From Dehalococcoidia bacterium (GTDB lineage Bacteria > Chloroflexota > Dehalococcoidia > SZUA-161 > SpSt-899), in NCBI GenBank assembly GCA_023271515.1, contig JALPXQ010000001.1:1-59871 (forward strand): 59,871 nucleotides of DNA, read 5' to 3'. This document shows, one piece after another, positions 27,199 through 35,465 of this stretch (position 1 is its first letter; the number at the start of each line of letters is the position of its first letter). The notes under the pieces are model-generated. The model was given only the letters and a program-made list of their open reading frames with translations, searched no databases and was not told the DNA's origin. Both the position numbers and the translations under genes were made by a program.

Positions 27199-28572
27199 AT
27201 GGCCAAGGCGCGAACCATCTTTGTCTGCCAGCACTGTGGCAATGAAAGCCTCAAGTGGTTAGGTCGCTGCCCCCAATGCGATGCCTGGGATAGTTTCATG
27301 GAGAGGGCGGCGAGCACCAGTGCGGCCGGGTTGCCCTCGGCCACAGTGCAGGAACTCTCCACCGTTTCCCTCTCCGCGACCGCCCGCCTGCCTCTTCACT
27401 TCGCTGAGTTCAACCGCGTCTTAGGAGGGGGAGTTGTGCCCGGTTCCCTTGTCCTTATCGGTGGCGACCCTGGCATTGGGAAATCAACCCTCCTCCTTCA
27501 AGTCGCTGCCCAGGTCGCGGAGACGAAGACAGGGCTATCTGAGAAAGAACCAGACCCAGCCAGGGTGCTTTACGTCTCCGGCGAGGAATCGGTGTCACAG
27601 ATAAAGCTGAGGGCAGACCGACTGGGGTTAGGCGGGAAGGGACTGTTCATCCTTCCCGAGACCAGGATGGAACATATTCTGGATCATGCTCAAGGATTAT
27701 CGCCGCACTTGGTGATCATTGATTCAATCCAGACCGTTTACGTTGAAGGATCCGGGGCTCCAGGAAGCGTTAGCCAGGTGCGAGAGTGCACCTTGAGCAT
27801 CATGCAGTGGGCCAAATCCAGCGACGTCCCGGTCTTTCTGGTGGGGCACGTTACCAAGGAGGGGGCCATCGCCGGCCCCCGTGTGCTGGAGCACATCGTC
27901 GATGTTGTGCTCTATCTGGAGGGCGAGCGCTTCAGCGCCTATAGACTATTGCGCGGCGTCAAGAACCGGTTTGGCTCCACCAACGAAATCGGGATATTTG
28001 AGATGAGGGATCAAGGGCTGGTGGAGATAACCGATCCCTCACAGGCCCTCCTCTCCCAGCGCACCGATGGGACTATTGGCTCGGTGATTGTTCCCTCTTT
28101 AGAAGGGAGTCGGCCGCTTCTGGTGGAGATTCAGGCATTGACCAATCCTACCAGTTTCGGCCTGCCACGCCGCACGGCTAACGGCGTTGATTTCAACCGG
28201 CTGCTGCTCATTGCTGCAGTCCTCTCGAGGAAAGGCGGAATTGCTCTTTCCAACCAGGACATCATCGCTAACGTTGCCGGCGGGATCAAGATCAATGAGC
28301 CCGCCATTGACCTGGGGCTGGCTCTGGCTATCGCCTCGAGCTTCCACAGCATCAAGATAGATCCCCGTCTGGTTACCATAGGGGAAGTCGGACTAAGCGG
28401 CGAATTAAGAACCGTCTCGCAACTGGACAGGCGTGTCGCGGAGGCAGCCAGGCTCGGATTTGAAACCTGTCTCCTCCCCGCCCCCATCCCCAAAGGCCTC
28501 TCGCTTTCTGCCGGGATCAAACTTCGCCCCGTGGGGACACTATCGGAAGCGCTTAAGGTAGCGCTGGGTTAA
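27199..28572 (+). CDS. radA: DNA repair protein RadA
   Basis: RecA-like branch migration ATPase (Sms), 457 residues. The N-terminal zinc finger is CQHCGNESLKWLGRCPQCDAW, seen as CQHCG and CPQC. Walker A is GGDPGIGKST, the RadA signature is KNRFGSTNEIG, and the C-terminus is a Lon-protease-like domain. ATG 27199 is preferred; a TTG at 27193 is in frame. Translation initiation may depend on the adjoining G tract. Confidence 0.95.
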   Translation: MAKARTIFVCQHCGNESLKWLGRCPQCDAWDSFMERAASTSAAGLPSATVQELSTVSLSATARLPLHFAEFNRVLGGGVVPGSLVLIGGDPGIGKSTLLLQVAAQVAETKTGLSEKEPDPARVLYVSGEESVSQIKLRADRLGLGGKGLFILPETRMEHILDHAQGLSPHLVIIDSIQTVYVEGSGAPGSVSQVRECTLSIMQWAKSSDVPVFLVGHVTKEGAIAGPRVLEHIVDVVLYLEGERFSAYRLLRGVKNRFGSTNEIGIFEMRDQGLVEITDPSQALLSQRTDGTIGSVIVPSLEGSRPLLVEIQALTNPTSFGLPRRTANGVDFNRLLLIAAVLSRKGGIALSNQDIIANVAGGIKINEPAIDLGLALAIASSFHSIKIDPRLVTIGEVGLSGELRTVSQLDRRVAEAARLGFETCLLPAPIPKGLSLSAGIKLRPVGTLSEALKVALG

Positions 28573-28620
28573 GTATTCAGCGGATTTCGCTCCGGCTCGT
28601 CCAGAGATAGGAGGTTGCTA

Positions 28621-29828
28621 GTGGCACAGAGAGTAATTTTGGCTTATAGCGGCGGACTCGATACCTCAGTGGCTATCAAGTGGCTGGCAGAAAAGTATGG
28701 CATGGAGGTCATTACCCTGACCGTGTTGACATCGGGATGAAGAAAGACCACCCTTCAATTCAGCAAAGGGCACTTGATACTGGTGCCGCCAAGTCCTGTG
28801 TTACCGACGCTAAGGAGCTCTTCGTCAAGGACTACGTCTTCCCGGCTCTCCAGGCGAATGCGTTATATGAGGGTCAATATCCCCTGGCCACCGCTCTGGC
28901 CCGTCCCCTTATAGCCAGGCTCCTTGTGGACCGCGCTCATCAAGAGGGTGCCAGGGCAGTTGCTCACGGCTGCACCGGCAAGGGAAACGACCAGGTGCGG
29001 TTTGATGTCAGCATCGCCGCCCTCGATCCGCGACTCCAGATCATCGCCCCGGCTCGAGAATGGGAGATGACTCGAAAGGAAGAGATCGCCTATGCCAAAC
29101 GCCACGGCATCAGTATTCCCGCCACATCTGCTAGCCTCTACTCCACCGACGAGAACCTCTGGGGACGAAGCATCGAGTGTGGAGTCCTGGAGGATCCCTG
29201 GGTCGAGCCGCCGGAGGATATCTACGACTTGACGAGGTCGCCCGGTGATGCCCCTGATAAGCCGGCTTACGTAGAGATCGAGTTCGAGGAGGGAATACCT
29301 GTCCGCCTCGAGGGGCAAGACCTGGATGGCGTGTCTCTGATCGATCAGTTGAACGAACTAGCCGGAGAGCATGGGGTGAGGCGTATTGATCATGTGGAAA
29401 ACCGCCTGGTGGGGATAAAGTCACGCGAGATTTACGAAGCGCCGGCGGCCGAAGTTCTGCTTGCGGCACATCGGGCGCTGGAAGCCCTGGTCCTCTCGAG
29501 GGATCAGTCGCGATTTCACGAAAGAGTGACCCAGGAGTACTCCGATCTTATCTATAATGGGCTGTGGTTCAGCTCGTTACGGCAAGATCTCGCCGCCTAC
29601 GTGCAAAGCTCGCAGCGCTTCGTGAGCGGCTCAGTTCGGGTGAAGCTGTTCAAGGGCAGTTGTATGGTGGTGGGACGCAAATCGCCGCACTCGCTATACG
29701 ACCTGGGTCTGGCCACATATGATGAGGGCGACCTATTCGACCAGAGCGCCTCACCGGGATTCATCCACATCTGGGGTCTGCCGGTCCGGACGCAGGCCCG
29801 GCGGCAGTGGTTAGACCGGCGCAAATAA
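28621..29828 (+). pseudogene. argG: argininosuccinate synthase, two-base frameshift
   Basis: GTG at 28621 behind AGGAGG starts AQRVILAYSGGLDTSVAIKW, the ATP-pyrophosphatase P-loop. Around 28723-28730 the DNA reads GTGTTGAC where GTTGAC would keep frame. This looks like a GT duplication and gives a premature stop. After it, DIGMKKDHPSIQQRAL and the rest of ArgG, including HGCTGKGNDQVRF and the citrulline-binding region, continue to 29828. Corrected length is about 401 residues, normal for the family. Either a sequencing error or a real null allele. Confidence 0.88.
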
Positions 29829-29898
29829 ACAACGATGCCGAAGTTACACGCCATGCCTGTGAAAAATCTTAATATCCGCAAGGGGAATTTAGTAGAAT

Positions 29899-30204
29899 AT
29901 GGACGTAGTAAGGTCTAAAAACGGTGTCCCAATAAGATTGACAGAGGAGAGATGGATTCATATTACAGAGGAGCATTCAGAGATGGCGGGTTATTATTTT
30001 GAAGTGGTTCAAACGGTGGATGAGCCAGAGGCAATTTATGAGGGTAAGATGGGGGAGTGCATAGCAGCGAGAGAAATAGAGAAAGGTAAATATATTGTAG
30101 CAGTGTATAGAGAATTAAGTAAAGAAGATGGATTTGTAATTACCGCCTTCTTAACGAGGCGGAGGAAACAACTTGAAAGGAGGCGAAAGATATGGCAGCA
30201 GTAG
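29899..30204 (+). CDS. small toxin-like protein (PBECR/DUF4258-like)
   Basis: A 101-residue protein with RLTEERWIHITEEHSEM near the start and GKYIVAVYRE and DGFVITAFLTRR later. This pattern fits small beta-rich predicted nuclease or toxin families related to phage-barnase-like proteins. It overlaps the DUF2283-like gene by 13 bases, a typical toxin-antitoxin arrangement. The activity is inferred only from family resemblance and pairing. Confidence 0.5.
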   Translation: MDVVRSKNGVPIRLTEERWIHITEEHSEMAGYYFEVVQTVDEPEAIYEGKMGECIAAREIEKGKYIVAVYRELSKEDGFVITAFLTRRRKQLERRRKIWQQ

Positions 30205-30443
30205 AGGTAAAAAGTATATTGACCCTTGTGCCAGAGCTGTTGAAAGTCCCATATTCAAGGATTTGGACATCCTATGATAAAGAGGCTGATGTTTTATACA
30301 TCAACTTTAAGAAACCAAGTCATGCGGATGATTCTGAGCTTACAGATGATGATCTCATAATCAGATATGAGAAAGGGAAAATTGTGGGAATCACCATACT
30401 CAATGCAAGTAGAATGAGGACAGGATATGGGCACAGCGTATAA
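30192..30443 (+). CDS. DUF2283 family protein
   Basis: An 83-residue protein. TSYDKEADVLYINF followed by DDLIIRYEKGKIVGITILNAS is the DUF2283 signature (YD.EADVLYI ... G.IVGI.I). Such proteins are often encoded next to small toxins and are likely antitoxins. Its stop codon lies inside the first arm of the attC-like site at 30430-30525. Confidence 0.75.
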   Translation: MAAVEVKSILTLVPELLKVPYSRIWTSYDKEADVLYINFKKPSHADDSELTDDDLIIRYEKGKIVGITILNASRMRTGYGHSV

Positions 30444-32520
30444 CAGCCGACATATGGCTACGCTATGCTCCGCCCAAATTCCCTCCCTTCGCTCGGGAAC
30501 TTCGTATGTCCGCAAAACGATAGACGAACTCTGTATCAACACCATACGTTTTCTGGCCATCGATGCTGTCCAGAGGGCAAATTCAGGCCATCCGGGAGCG
30601 CCCATGGGCATGGCGCCGATGGCTTATGTGTTATGGGACAGGTTTCTGAAGCATAATCCCGCCGACCCGAAATGGCCCAACCGGGACCGGTTCATTCTTT
30701 CGGCAGGGCACGCCTCAGCGATGCTCTATGCCCTCCTGTACCTTACGGGATATGAGCTGTCCCTTGAGGAGATCAAGCATTTCCGACAATGGGAAAGCAA
30801 GACCCCGGGGCATCCTGAGTACGGATTAACCCCTGGTGTGGAGGCGACAACGGGACCGCTCGGTCAGGGATTTGCCAATGGCGTGGGTATGGCCATTGCC
30901 GAAAAGATGATGGCACAGCACTACAATCGGCCAGGATATGAGATCATAGACCATTATACCTATGCTATTGTCTCCGATGGGGACCTTATGGAGGGCGTTG
31001 CCTCAGAGGCAGCTTCACTGGCGGGGACTCTTCGCCTGGGTAAGCTCATTTATCTCTACGATGACAACGATATTTCAATCGAAGGGCATACCGATATTAC
31101 CTTCCGGGAGGACGTGGGTAAGCGTTTCGAGGCGTATGGCTGGCACGTCGTAGGACCCATCGACGGCACGGATCTGGATGCAATCGATGATGCCATTCGG
31201 CAAGCACAGGCAGAGAGGGATCGCCCCAGCCTGATCATTTGCAAGACGATTATCGGTTATGGCAGCCCAAGCAAGGCAAACACCGCCAGTGCTCATGGTG
31301 AGCCACTGGGCGAGGCAGAAGTCCTTCTAACCAGGGAGAATTTGGCGTGGCCCTTCAGGGAGCCATTCACCGTGCCGCCGGACGTCCTGGTTCATTTCCG
31401 GCAGGCGCGGGAACGGGGAAAACGGTGGCAACAGGATTGGGAAAGCAAACTGGAGGCTTATCGCCGGGAATTTCCTGAGGCGGCAAGACGCCTGGGGGAA
31501 GACCTGGCGGGGAATCTACCTGACGGTTGGGAGCAGGATCTCGACGATTTGTTCTCCTCTCAGGAAAAGCCGATCTCCACACGCGCAGCATCGGGGCTGA
31601 TCATCAATGCCATTGGATCGAAGGTTCATTCCCTTACCGGCGGTTCGGCAGACCTTGCACCTTCCACCAAGACCATCATGAGAGACCGCGGGCACTATGG
31701 TCCGGAGAACTATGCCGGTCATAACATACACTTCGGCGTCCGCGAGCACGCCATGGGGGCAATCGCCAACGGCATGGCCCTTCACGGCGGCGTGATTCCC
31801 TATACAGCAACCTTCCTCGTTTTTTATGACTATATGCGCCCGCCGGTGCGCCTGGCAGCGATGATGGGGCTGCAAGTGATATATATTTTCACTCACGACT
31901 CTATTGGTGTGGGAGAGGATGGGCCAACACACCAGCCCATCGAGCAACTGATTGGCTTAAGATCGGTGCCAAATCTGGTAACACTGCGTCCTGCCGACGC
32001 CACTGAAACAGCCGAGGCATGGAAGATGGCTCTAAGGCGTCGTCATGGTCCCACGGCTTTAGTTCTCAGCCGTCAGGATCTGCCTTTCTTGGATCGCTCA
32101 ATATTGGCTTCAGCAAGCGGTGTGCAACGTGGCGGATACGTGCTCTGGGAAGCATCCACATCGCCGGAAGTGATCCTCATCGGCACAGGCTCGGAGGTCC
32201 ACATTGCCTTGGAAGCCGGGCGGATATTGCAGGAAAAGGGTGTCCCAGCAAGGGTTGTTTCCCTGCCTTCGTGGGAACTGTTTGATGCTCAACCGGCGGA
32301 GTATCGCAACCAGATTTTGCCGCCTGAAATAAGAGCGCGTATTTCAATCGAGGCCGGTACGCCTCGGGGATGGGAACGATATATCGGTCTGGATGGACTC
32401 GCCATGGGGGTGTCTTGCTTTGGTTCCTCAGCACCGGCAGGGACAATCTACGAGAGGCTGGGTCTGACTGCGAAAGCGGTGGTGGACAAAGCTCTCGCAC
32501 TTCTAGGGGGACGTGATTGA
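30427..32520 (+). CDS. tkt: transketolase, with an N-terminus supplied by an attC-like site
   Basis: Thiamine-diphosphate enzyme of the non-oxidative pentose phosphate pathway. The conserved protein begins at TIDELCINTIRFLAIDAVQ, with ANSGHPGAPMG, the ThDP/Mg motif GDLMEGVASEAA and the catalytic region DSIGVGEDGPTHQP. ATG 30427 follows GAGGACAGG and is translationally coupled to the DUF2283 gene; ATG 30454 is also in frame. About 31 residues before the conserved part are encoded by the repeat and have no family counterpart. The family-like part alone is about 667 residues. Confidence 0.92.
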   Translation: MGTAYNSRHMATLCSAQIPSLRSGTSYVRKTIDELCINTIRFLAIDAVQRANSGHPGAPMGMAPMAYVLWDRFLKHNPADPKWPNRDRFILSAGHASAMLYALLYLTGYELSLEEIKHFRQWESKTPGHPEYGLTPGVEATTGPLGQGFANGVGMAIAEKMMAQHYNRPGYEIIDHYTYAIVSDGDLMEGVASEAASLAGTLRLGKLIYLYDDNDISIEGHTDITFREDVGKRFEAYGWHVVGPIDGTDLDAIDDAIRQAQAERDRPSLIICKTIIGYGSPSKANTASAHGEPLGEAEVLLTRENLAWPFREPFTVPPDVLVHFRQARERGKRWQQDWESKLEAYRREFPEAARRLGEDLAGNLPDGWEQDLDDLFSSQEKPISTRAASGLIINAIGSKVHSLTGGSADLAPSTKTIMRDRGHYGPENYAGHNIHFGVREHAMGAIANGMALHGGVIPYTATFLVFYDYMRPPVRLAAMMGLQVIYIFTHDSIGVGEDGPTHQPIEQLIGLRSVPNLVTLRPADATETAEAWKMALRRRHGPTALVLSRQDLPFLDRSILASASGVQRGGYVLWEASTSPEVILIGTGSEVHIALEAGRILQEKGVPARVVSLPSWELFDAQPAEYRNQILPPEIRARISIEAGTPRGWERYIGLDGLAMGVSCFGSSAPAGTIYERLGLTAKAVVDKALALLGGRD
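30430..30525 (+). repeat. attC-like recombination site
   Basis: Core arms GTATAAC (30438-30444, 6 of 7 to RYYYAAC) and GATAGAC (30519-30525, 6 of 7 to GTTRRRY). The inner arms GCCGACATA (30446-30454) and TATGTCCGC (30505-30513) pair at 8 of 9. A hairpin TTCCC-TC-...-TC-GGGAA (30479-30499) with facing TC dinucleotides matches the design of the sites at 57.1 and 58.8 kb, and CGCCCAAAT matches their CACCCAAAT. Confidence 0.65.
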
Positions 32521-33011
32521 ATTACACCATATTTGCCACCGGATTTGGCTGGATAGCGGTCGCCGGTTCCGAGCAGGGACTCTCCCGCATTACCCTCCCC
32601 CAGACCAACCGCGAAGAGGCGCTTGGCTACATCGCCGGTCTGGCCCCACAGCCTGTGGCGGATTCATCCTTCTTTGGCGACCTGATTCTCCGGCTTCAGG
32701 GATATTTCAAGGGGGAGAGGGTTGAGTTCCCCGACGCGCTGGATTTGCGCGGCTCTACCCCTTTTCAGAGGAATGTCTGGGCACTAACTCGCGCCATACC
32801 TTACGGGGAGACACGGACATACGGCTGGATAGCAAAAGAGATCGGTCTCCCGCGTGCGGGACGGGCGGTGGGACAAGCGCTGGCCAGGAATCGATTCCCC
32901 ATCGTGGTACCCTGCCATCGGGTAGTTGCCAGTGACGGCTCTCTGGGAGGATTTAGCAACGGACTGGAGACGAAAAGGAGGCTCCTTGCTCTGGAGTCAG
33001 GAGTCATGTAG
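32517..33011 (+). CDS. ogt: methylated-DNA--protein-cysteine methyltransferase
   Basis: Suicide repair protein for O6-alkylguanine, 164 residues. The active-site motif is VVPCHRVV, preceded by the helix-turn-helix region TPFQRNVWALTRAIPYGET. TTG at 32517 overlaps the tkt stop (TTGA) and has a G-rich Shine-Dalgarno, so it is coupled to tkt. No Ada-like regulatory domain. Confidence 0.93.
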   Translation: MNYTIFATGFGWIAVAGSEQGLSRITLPQTNREEALGYIAGLAPQPVADSSFFGDLILRLQGYFKGERVEFPDALDLRGSTPFQRNVWALTRAIPYGETRTYGWIAKEIGLPRAGRAVGQALARNRFPIVVPCHRVVASDGSLGGFSNGLETKRRLLALESGVM

Positions 33012-33030
33012 CCTTCCCAAACTGCCTGAT

Positions 33031-33060
33031 TTGACTCCCATGGAAGCAAGTTGCTATAAT
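33031..33060 (+). promoter_or_regulatory. promoter of the amidohydrolase gene, leaderless
   Basis: TTGACT, 18-base spacer, perfect TATAAT. The GTG start at 33068 is seven bases after the -10, so the mRNA should begin at the start codon. No Shine-Dalgarno precedes it. Confidence 0.7.
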
Positions 33061-33067
33061 CCCAAGT

Positions 33068-33907
33068 GTGATCGTAGACTTCCACACTCATATCGTCCCC
33101 CCCGAGATTAAGGAAAGACGCGGAGACCTGGTGCGCCAGGACCCATGCTTTCAAGCCCTTTATTCTGATCCGAAAGTAAACCTTGCCACCGCCGAGGACC
33201 TGATTGCCAGCATGGACCGGGATGCAATCAACGTCTCGGTTGCTCTCAACATCGGTTGGTCGAGCCCGGAGTTGTGCCACAGGACCAACGACTACATCAT
33301 GGAGTCCATAAGCAAGTACCCCGACCGCCTGGTTGGCTTCTGTTCCCTTCAGCCTAAATCCAGAGAGGCAGTATCGGAGATTGAATGCTGTGCCCGAGGT
33401 GGAATCTGGGGCATCGGCGAGCTGATGCCCCACATGCAGGGTTTCGACCTGGGCGACAAAGCCCTGATGTCGCCTGTCGTCGAGGCGGCAGAGGAGCACA
33501 ATATGATCCTTCTCACCCACTCCTCAGAGCCAATAGGGCATATCTACCCCGGAAAGGGCGATGTGCTGCCGGAAACCCTTTATCGGTTCATAACTAATTT
33601 CCCTGACCTGCTTATCGTCTGCGCCCACTGGGGGGGAGGGCTTCCTTTCTATGCCCTGATGCCGGAGGTCGCTCGTGCCCTCCAGAACGTTTTCTTCGAT
33701 ACCGCAGCCTCACCTTTTCTCTATAGAGACGAAATCTTCCCTTGTGTTGCTGAACTCATCGGAGAGGATAGGATTCTCTTCGGCAGCGATTATCCCCTCA
33801 TCACCCAGAGTCGGATTGTCGAATCGCTGCGAAGCTTAAGCATGTCGCAGGAAACCAAGGACAAAATCCTGGGCGAAAACGCCCGCAGGCTTCTGGGACT
33901 TAGCTGA
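33068..33907 (+). CDS. amidohydrolase 2 family metal-dependent hydrolase
   Basis: TIM-barrel hydrolase of 279 residues with the metal motif DFHTH at the N-terminus, LLTHSSEP, CAHWGGGLP and the late FGSDYPL aspartate. Members include decarboxylases and lactonases acting on aromatic or sugar acids, and the substrate here is unknown. The stop overlaps the start of thpR (TGATG), so the two are coupled. Confidence 0.85.
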   Translation: MIVDFHTHIVPPEIKERRGDLVRQDPCFQALYSDPKVNLATAEDLIASMDRDAINVSVALNIGWSSPELCHRTNDYIMESISKYPDRLVGFCSLQPKSREAVSEIECCARGGIWGIGELMPHMQGFDLGDKALMSPVVEAAEEHNMILLTHSSEPIGHIYPGKGDVLPETLYRFITNFPDLLIVCAHWGGGLPFYALMPEVARALQNVFFDTAASPFLYRDEIFPCVAELIGEDRILFGSDYPLITQSRIVESLRSLSMSQETKDKILGENARRLLGLS

Positions 33908-34503
33908 TGGAACAAATCCGCGCCTTTATCGCTATCGAACTGCCAGATCAGGCTAAGTGCGATCTTTCTCAACTCCTGAATAGCATCAGGCCGGGTCAGG
34001 AAAGAGCCGTAAAATGGGTCAATCCCGATTCGATCCACCTGACACTCAAGTTTCTGGGGAACATTCCTGCTGAGAAGGTGGCTAATATTGCGCGGGCGAT
34101 CGGCGAGGCAGCGGCCGTGGTAAAGCCGTTTACCCTGGAGTTACACGGGCTGGGTGCATTCCCCAGTTTGAGATCTCCCAGAGTGGTTTGGGTCGGAGTT
34201 GGAGGCGATGTGCAACTCATTGTGAACTTGCAGAAGCGGATCGACCAGGTCCTGATTCACCTGGGATTTCCAACTGAACGCCGGGAATTCTCACCGCATC
34301 TTACCCTGGGGCGGCTTCGCGATAAGGCTACCAGCCAGGAGCGGCGGTCTTTGGGGGAGTCAATCAGGTCGATGCGACTTGAGGGCAGTCCGCCATTCCT
34401 GGTGGATGAAGTTTGCTTGATGAGGAGCACCTTAACCAGCGCCGGAGCGATATACCATCGCCTCGCCAGCATTCACTTGACAGAAATCGACAGAACATGT
34501 TAA
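33907..34503 (+). CDS. thpR: RNA 2',3'-cyclic phosphodiesterase
   Basis: 2H-phosphoesterase of the LigT/ThpR family, 198 residues. Both HxT motifs are present: HLTLKFLGN and HLTLGRLR. RAFIAIELP at the N-terminus is typical. It opens 2',3'-cyclic phosphate ends of RNA. Coupled to the amidohydrolase; the promoter for the next gene overlaps its 3' end. Confidence 0.92.
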   Translation: MEQIRAFIAIELPDQAKCDLSQLLNSIRPGQERAVKWVNPDSIHLTLKFLGNIPAEKVANIARAIGEAAAVVKPFTLELHGLGAFPSLRSPRVVWVGVGGDVQLIVNLQKRIDQVLIHLGFPTERREFSPHLTLGRLRDKATSQERRSLGESIRSMRLEGSPPFLVDEVCLMRSTLTSAGAIYHRLASIHLTEIDRTC

Positions 34504-34506
34504 GAT
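34477..34506 (+). promoter_or_regulatory. promoter of the fmdB-like/dtd operon
   Basis: Perfect TTGACA, 18-base spacer, TAAGAT. It overlaps the end of thpR, and the CIRCE operator begins four bases after the -10. Confidence 0.65.
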
Positions 34507-34509
34507 ATA

Positions 34510-34536
34510 TTAGCACTCTCAAAGGGAGAGTGCTAA
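34510..34536 (+). promoter_or_regulatory. CIRCE operator (HrcA-binding site)
   Basis: TTAGCACTC (34510-34518), nine bases, GAGTGCTAA (34528-34536) is a perfect match to the CIRCE consensus. It is placed at the expected transcription start, as in HrcA-repressed heat-shock operons. No chaperone gene follows; the controlled genes are the zinc-ribbon gene and dtd. Confidence 0.93.
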
Positions 34537-34584
34537 TAGTACGACCATCAGTGAAAGACACATCTTCAAGGAGGCTAAACCGGT

Positions 34585-34863
34585 ATGCCCATCTACGAGT
34601 ACCGATGTATGACCTGCGGTTGCGATTTTGAGATAAGACAAGGATTTGATACCGAACCATTCAGTGTCTGCCCCAGGTGCCGGAACACGGCAAGGCGTAT
34701 CTTCCGCCCCGCCCCGATCATCTTCAAAGGAAGCGGGTTCTACGTCACCGATTATGGCAGTGGATCTTCTACCATGGCTCGAAGCAAGTCAGAAGAAACC
34801 AAAGAGACTGAGACAAAAGCGGAGCCGGCATCCGCAGCAGCATCCAAGCCTGCGGGTGAGTGA
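34585..34863 (+). CDS. FmdB-type zinc ribbon protein
   Basis: A 92-residue protein with MPIYEYRCMTCGCDFE and CPRCRNTARRIFRP forming a four-cysteine zinc ribbon (CxxC ... CxxC). The segment IIFKGSGFYVTDYG is conserved in the family, and a low-complexity Lys/Glu/Ala tail follows. AAGGAGG lies about ten bases before the ATG. FmdB-like proteins are called regulators but the role is unproven. A CIRCE operator controls it, suggesting a proteostasis role. Confidence 0.88.
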   Translation: MPIYEYRCMTCGCDFEIRQGFDTEPFSVCPRCRNTARRIFRPAPIIFKGSGFYVTDYGSGSSTMARSKSEETKETETKAEPASAAASKPAGE

Positions 34864-35306
34864 TGAAAGCTCTTCTACAGCGAGTGTCTCGAGCCTCTGT
34901 GAGTGTCGATGGGCAGATCATCGGCCAGGTCGGGCCGGGGTTGGTTGTCTTCATCGGAGTAGAAATTGGTGATAGCGAAACCGATGCTCGCTACCTGGCG
35001 GAGAAGACCGCCGGGCTGCGCATATTCTCTGATGAAACGAGCAAGTTCAACCTCTCCGCGCTGGATACCAGAGGCGAGATTTTGGTGGTCAGCCAGTTTA
35101 CCTTACTCGCCGATACCAGGAAAGGACGCCGCCCCAGTTTCACTGAAGCTGCCCCACCTGAGACGGCGGAGTCATTGATCGAGAGTTTTGTTCACTTCCT
35201 CCGCTCGGCCGGACTCAGAGTCGAGACGGGACAATTCCAGAAACACATGCTGGTGGAGATCCACAATGATGGCCCGGTGACCATTCCGCTTAGCAGCAAG
35301 AGGTAG
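34863..35306 (+). CDS. dtd: D-aminoacyl-tRNA deacylase
   Basis: A 147-residue DTD that removes D-amino acids and glycine mischarged on tRNA. The motifs LLQRVSRASVSVDG, LVVSQFTLLAD (SQFTL active-site motif) and the C-terminal NDGPVTIPL (GPVT) are intact. The ATG overlaps the stop of the zinc-ribbon gene (TGATG), so it shares the CIRCE-controlled transcript. Confidence 0.95.
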   Translation: MKALLQRVSRASVSVDGQIIGQVGPGLVVFIGVEIGDSETDARYLAEKTAGLRIFSDETSKFNLSALDTRGEILVVSQFTLLADTRKGRRPSFTEAAPPETAESLIESFVHFLRSAGLRVETGQFQKHMLVEIHNDGPVTIPLSSKR

Positions 35307-35353
35307 GGTTTCCGTCCAGGAGCACTTCAAAACACCCGGTTTCCCCCAAACAC

Positions 35354-35382
35354 TTGAGAGGAGGCGCGAGGTGTGTTATTAT
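35354..35382 (+). promoter_or_regulatory. strong sigma-70-like promoter
   Basis: TTGAGA, 17-base spacer, TATTAT (each hexamer 5 of 6 to consensus). An ATG lies six bases after the -10. Confidence 0.6.
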
Positions 35383-35387
35383 TAGTT

Positions 35388-35465
35388 ATGCCAACCAGTT
35401 GCATTATCTTCATGGGTTCGATCACCATCCGGAGAGAATGCCTTAAAGGGTTAGGTGAGGATTGA
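35388..35465 (+). CDS. candidate leaderless 25-residue micro-ORF
   Basis: ATG at the predicted transcription start of the preceding promoter opens MPTSCIIFMGSITIRRECLK and five more residues, then TGA. Two cysteines, a hydrophobic stretch and a basic patch are seen. No family recognised. The transcript could equally be a small non-coding RNA. Confidence 0.25.
   Translation: MPTSCIIFMGSITIRRECLKGLGED

Larger units (their letters stand above)
29844..30519 (+). mobile_element. solitary integron-like cassette with toxin/antitoxin-like pair
   Basis: Begins GTTACACGCCATGCC (29843-29857), which matches at 12 of 15 bases the reverse complement of GGCACAGCGTATAAC at 30430-30444, the first arm of a terminal site like those at 57.1 and 58.8 kb. 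All three mismatches are transitions. The 676-base unit is AT-richer than argG and tkt on either side and contains two small overlapping genes. It sits between argG and tkt, far from the recombinase gene. Confidence 0.6.
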
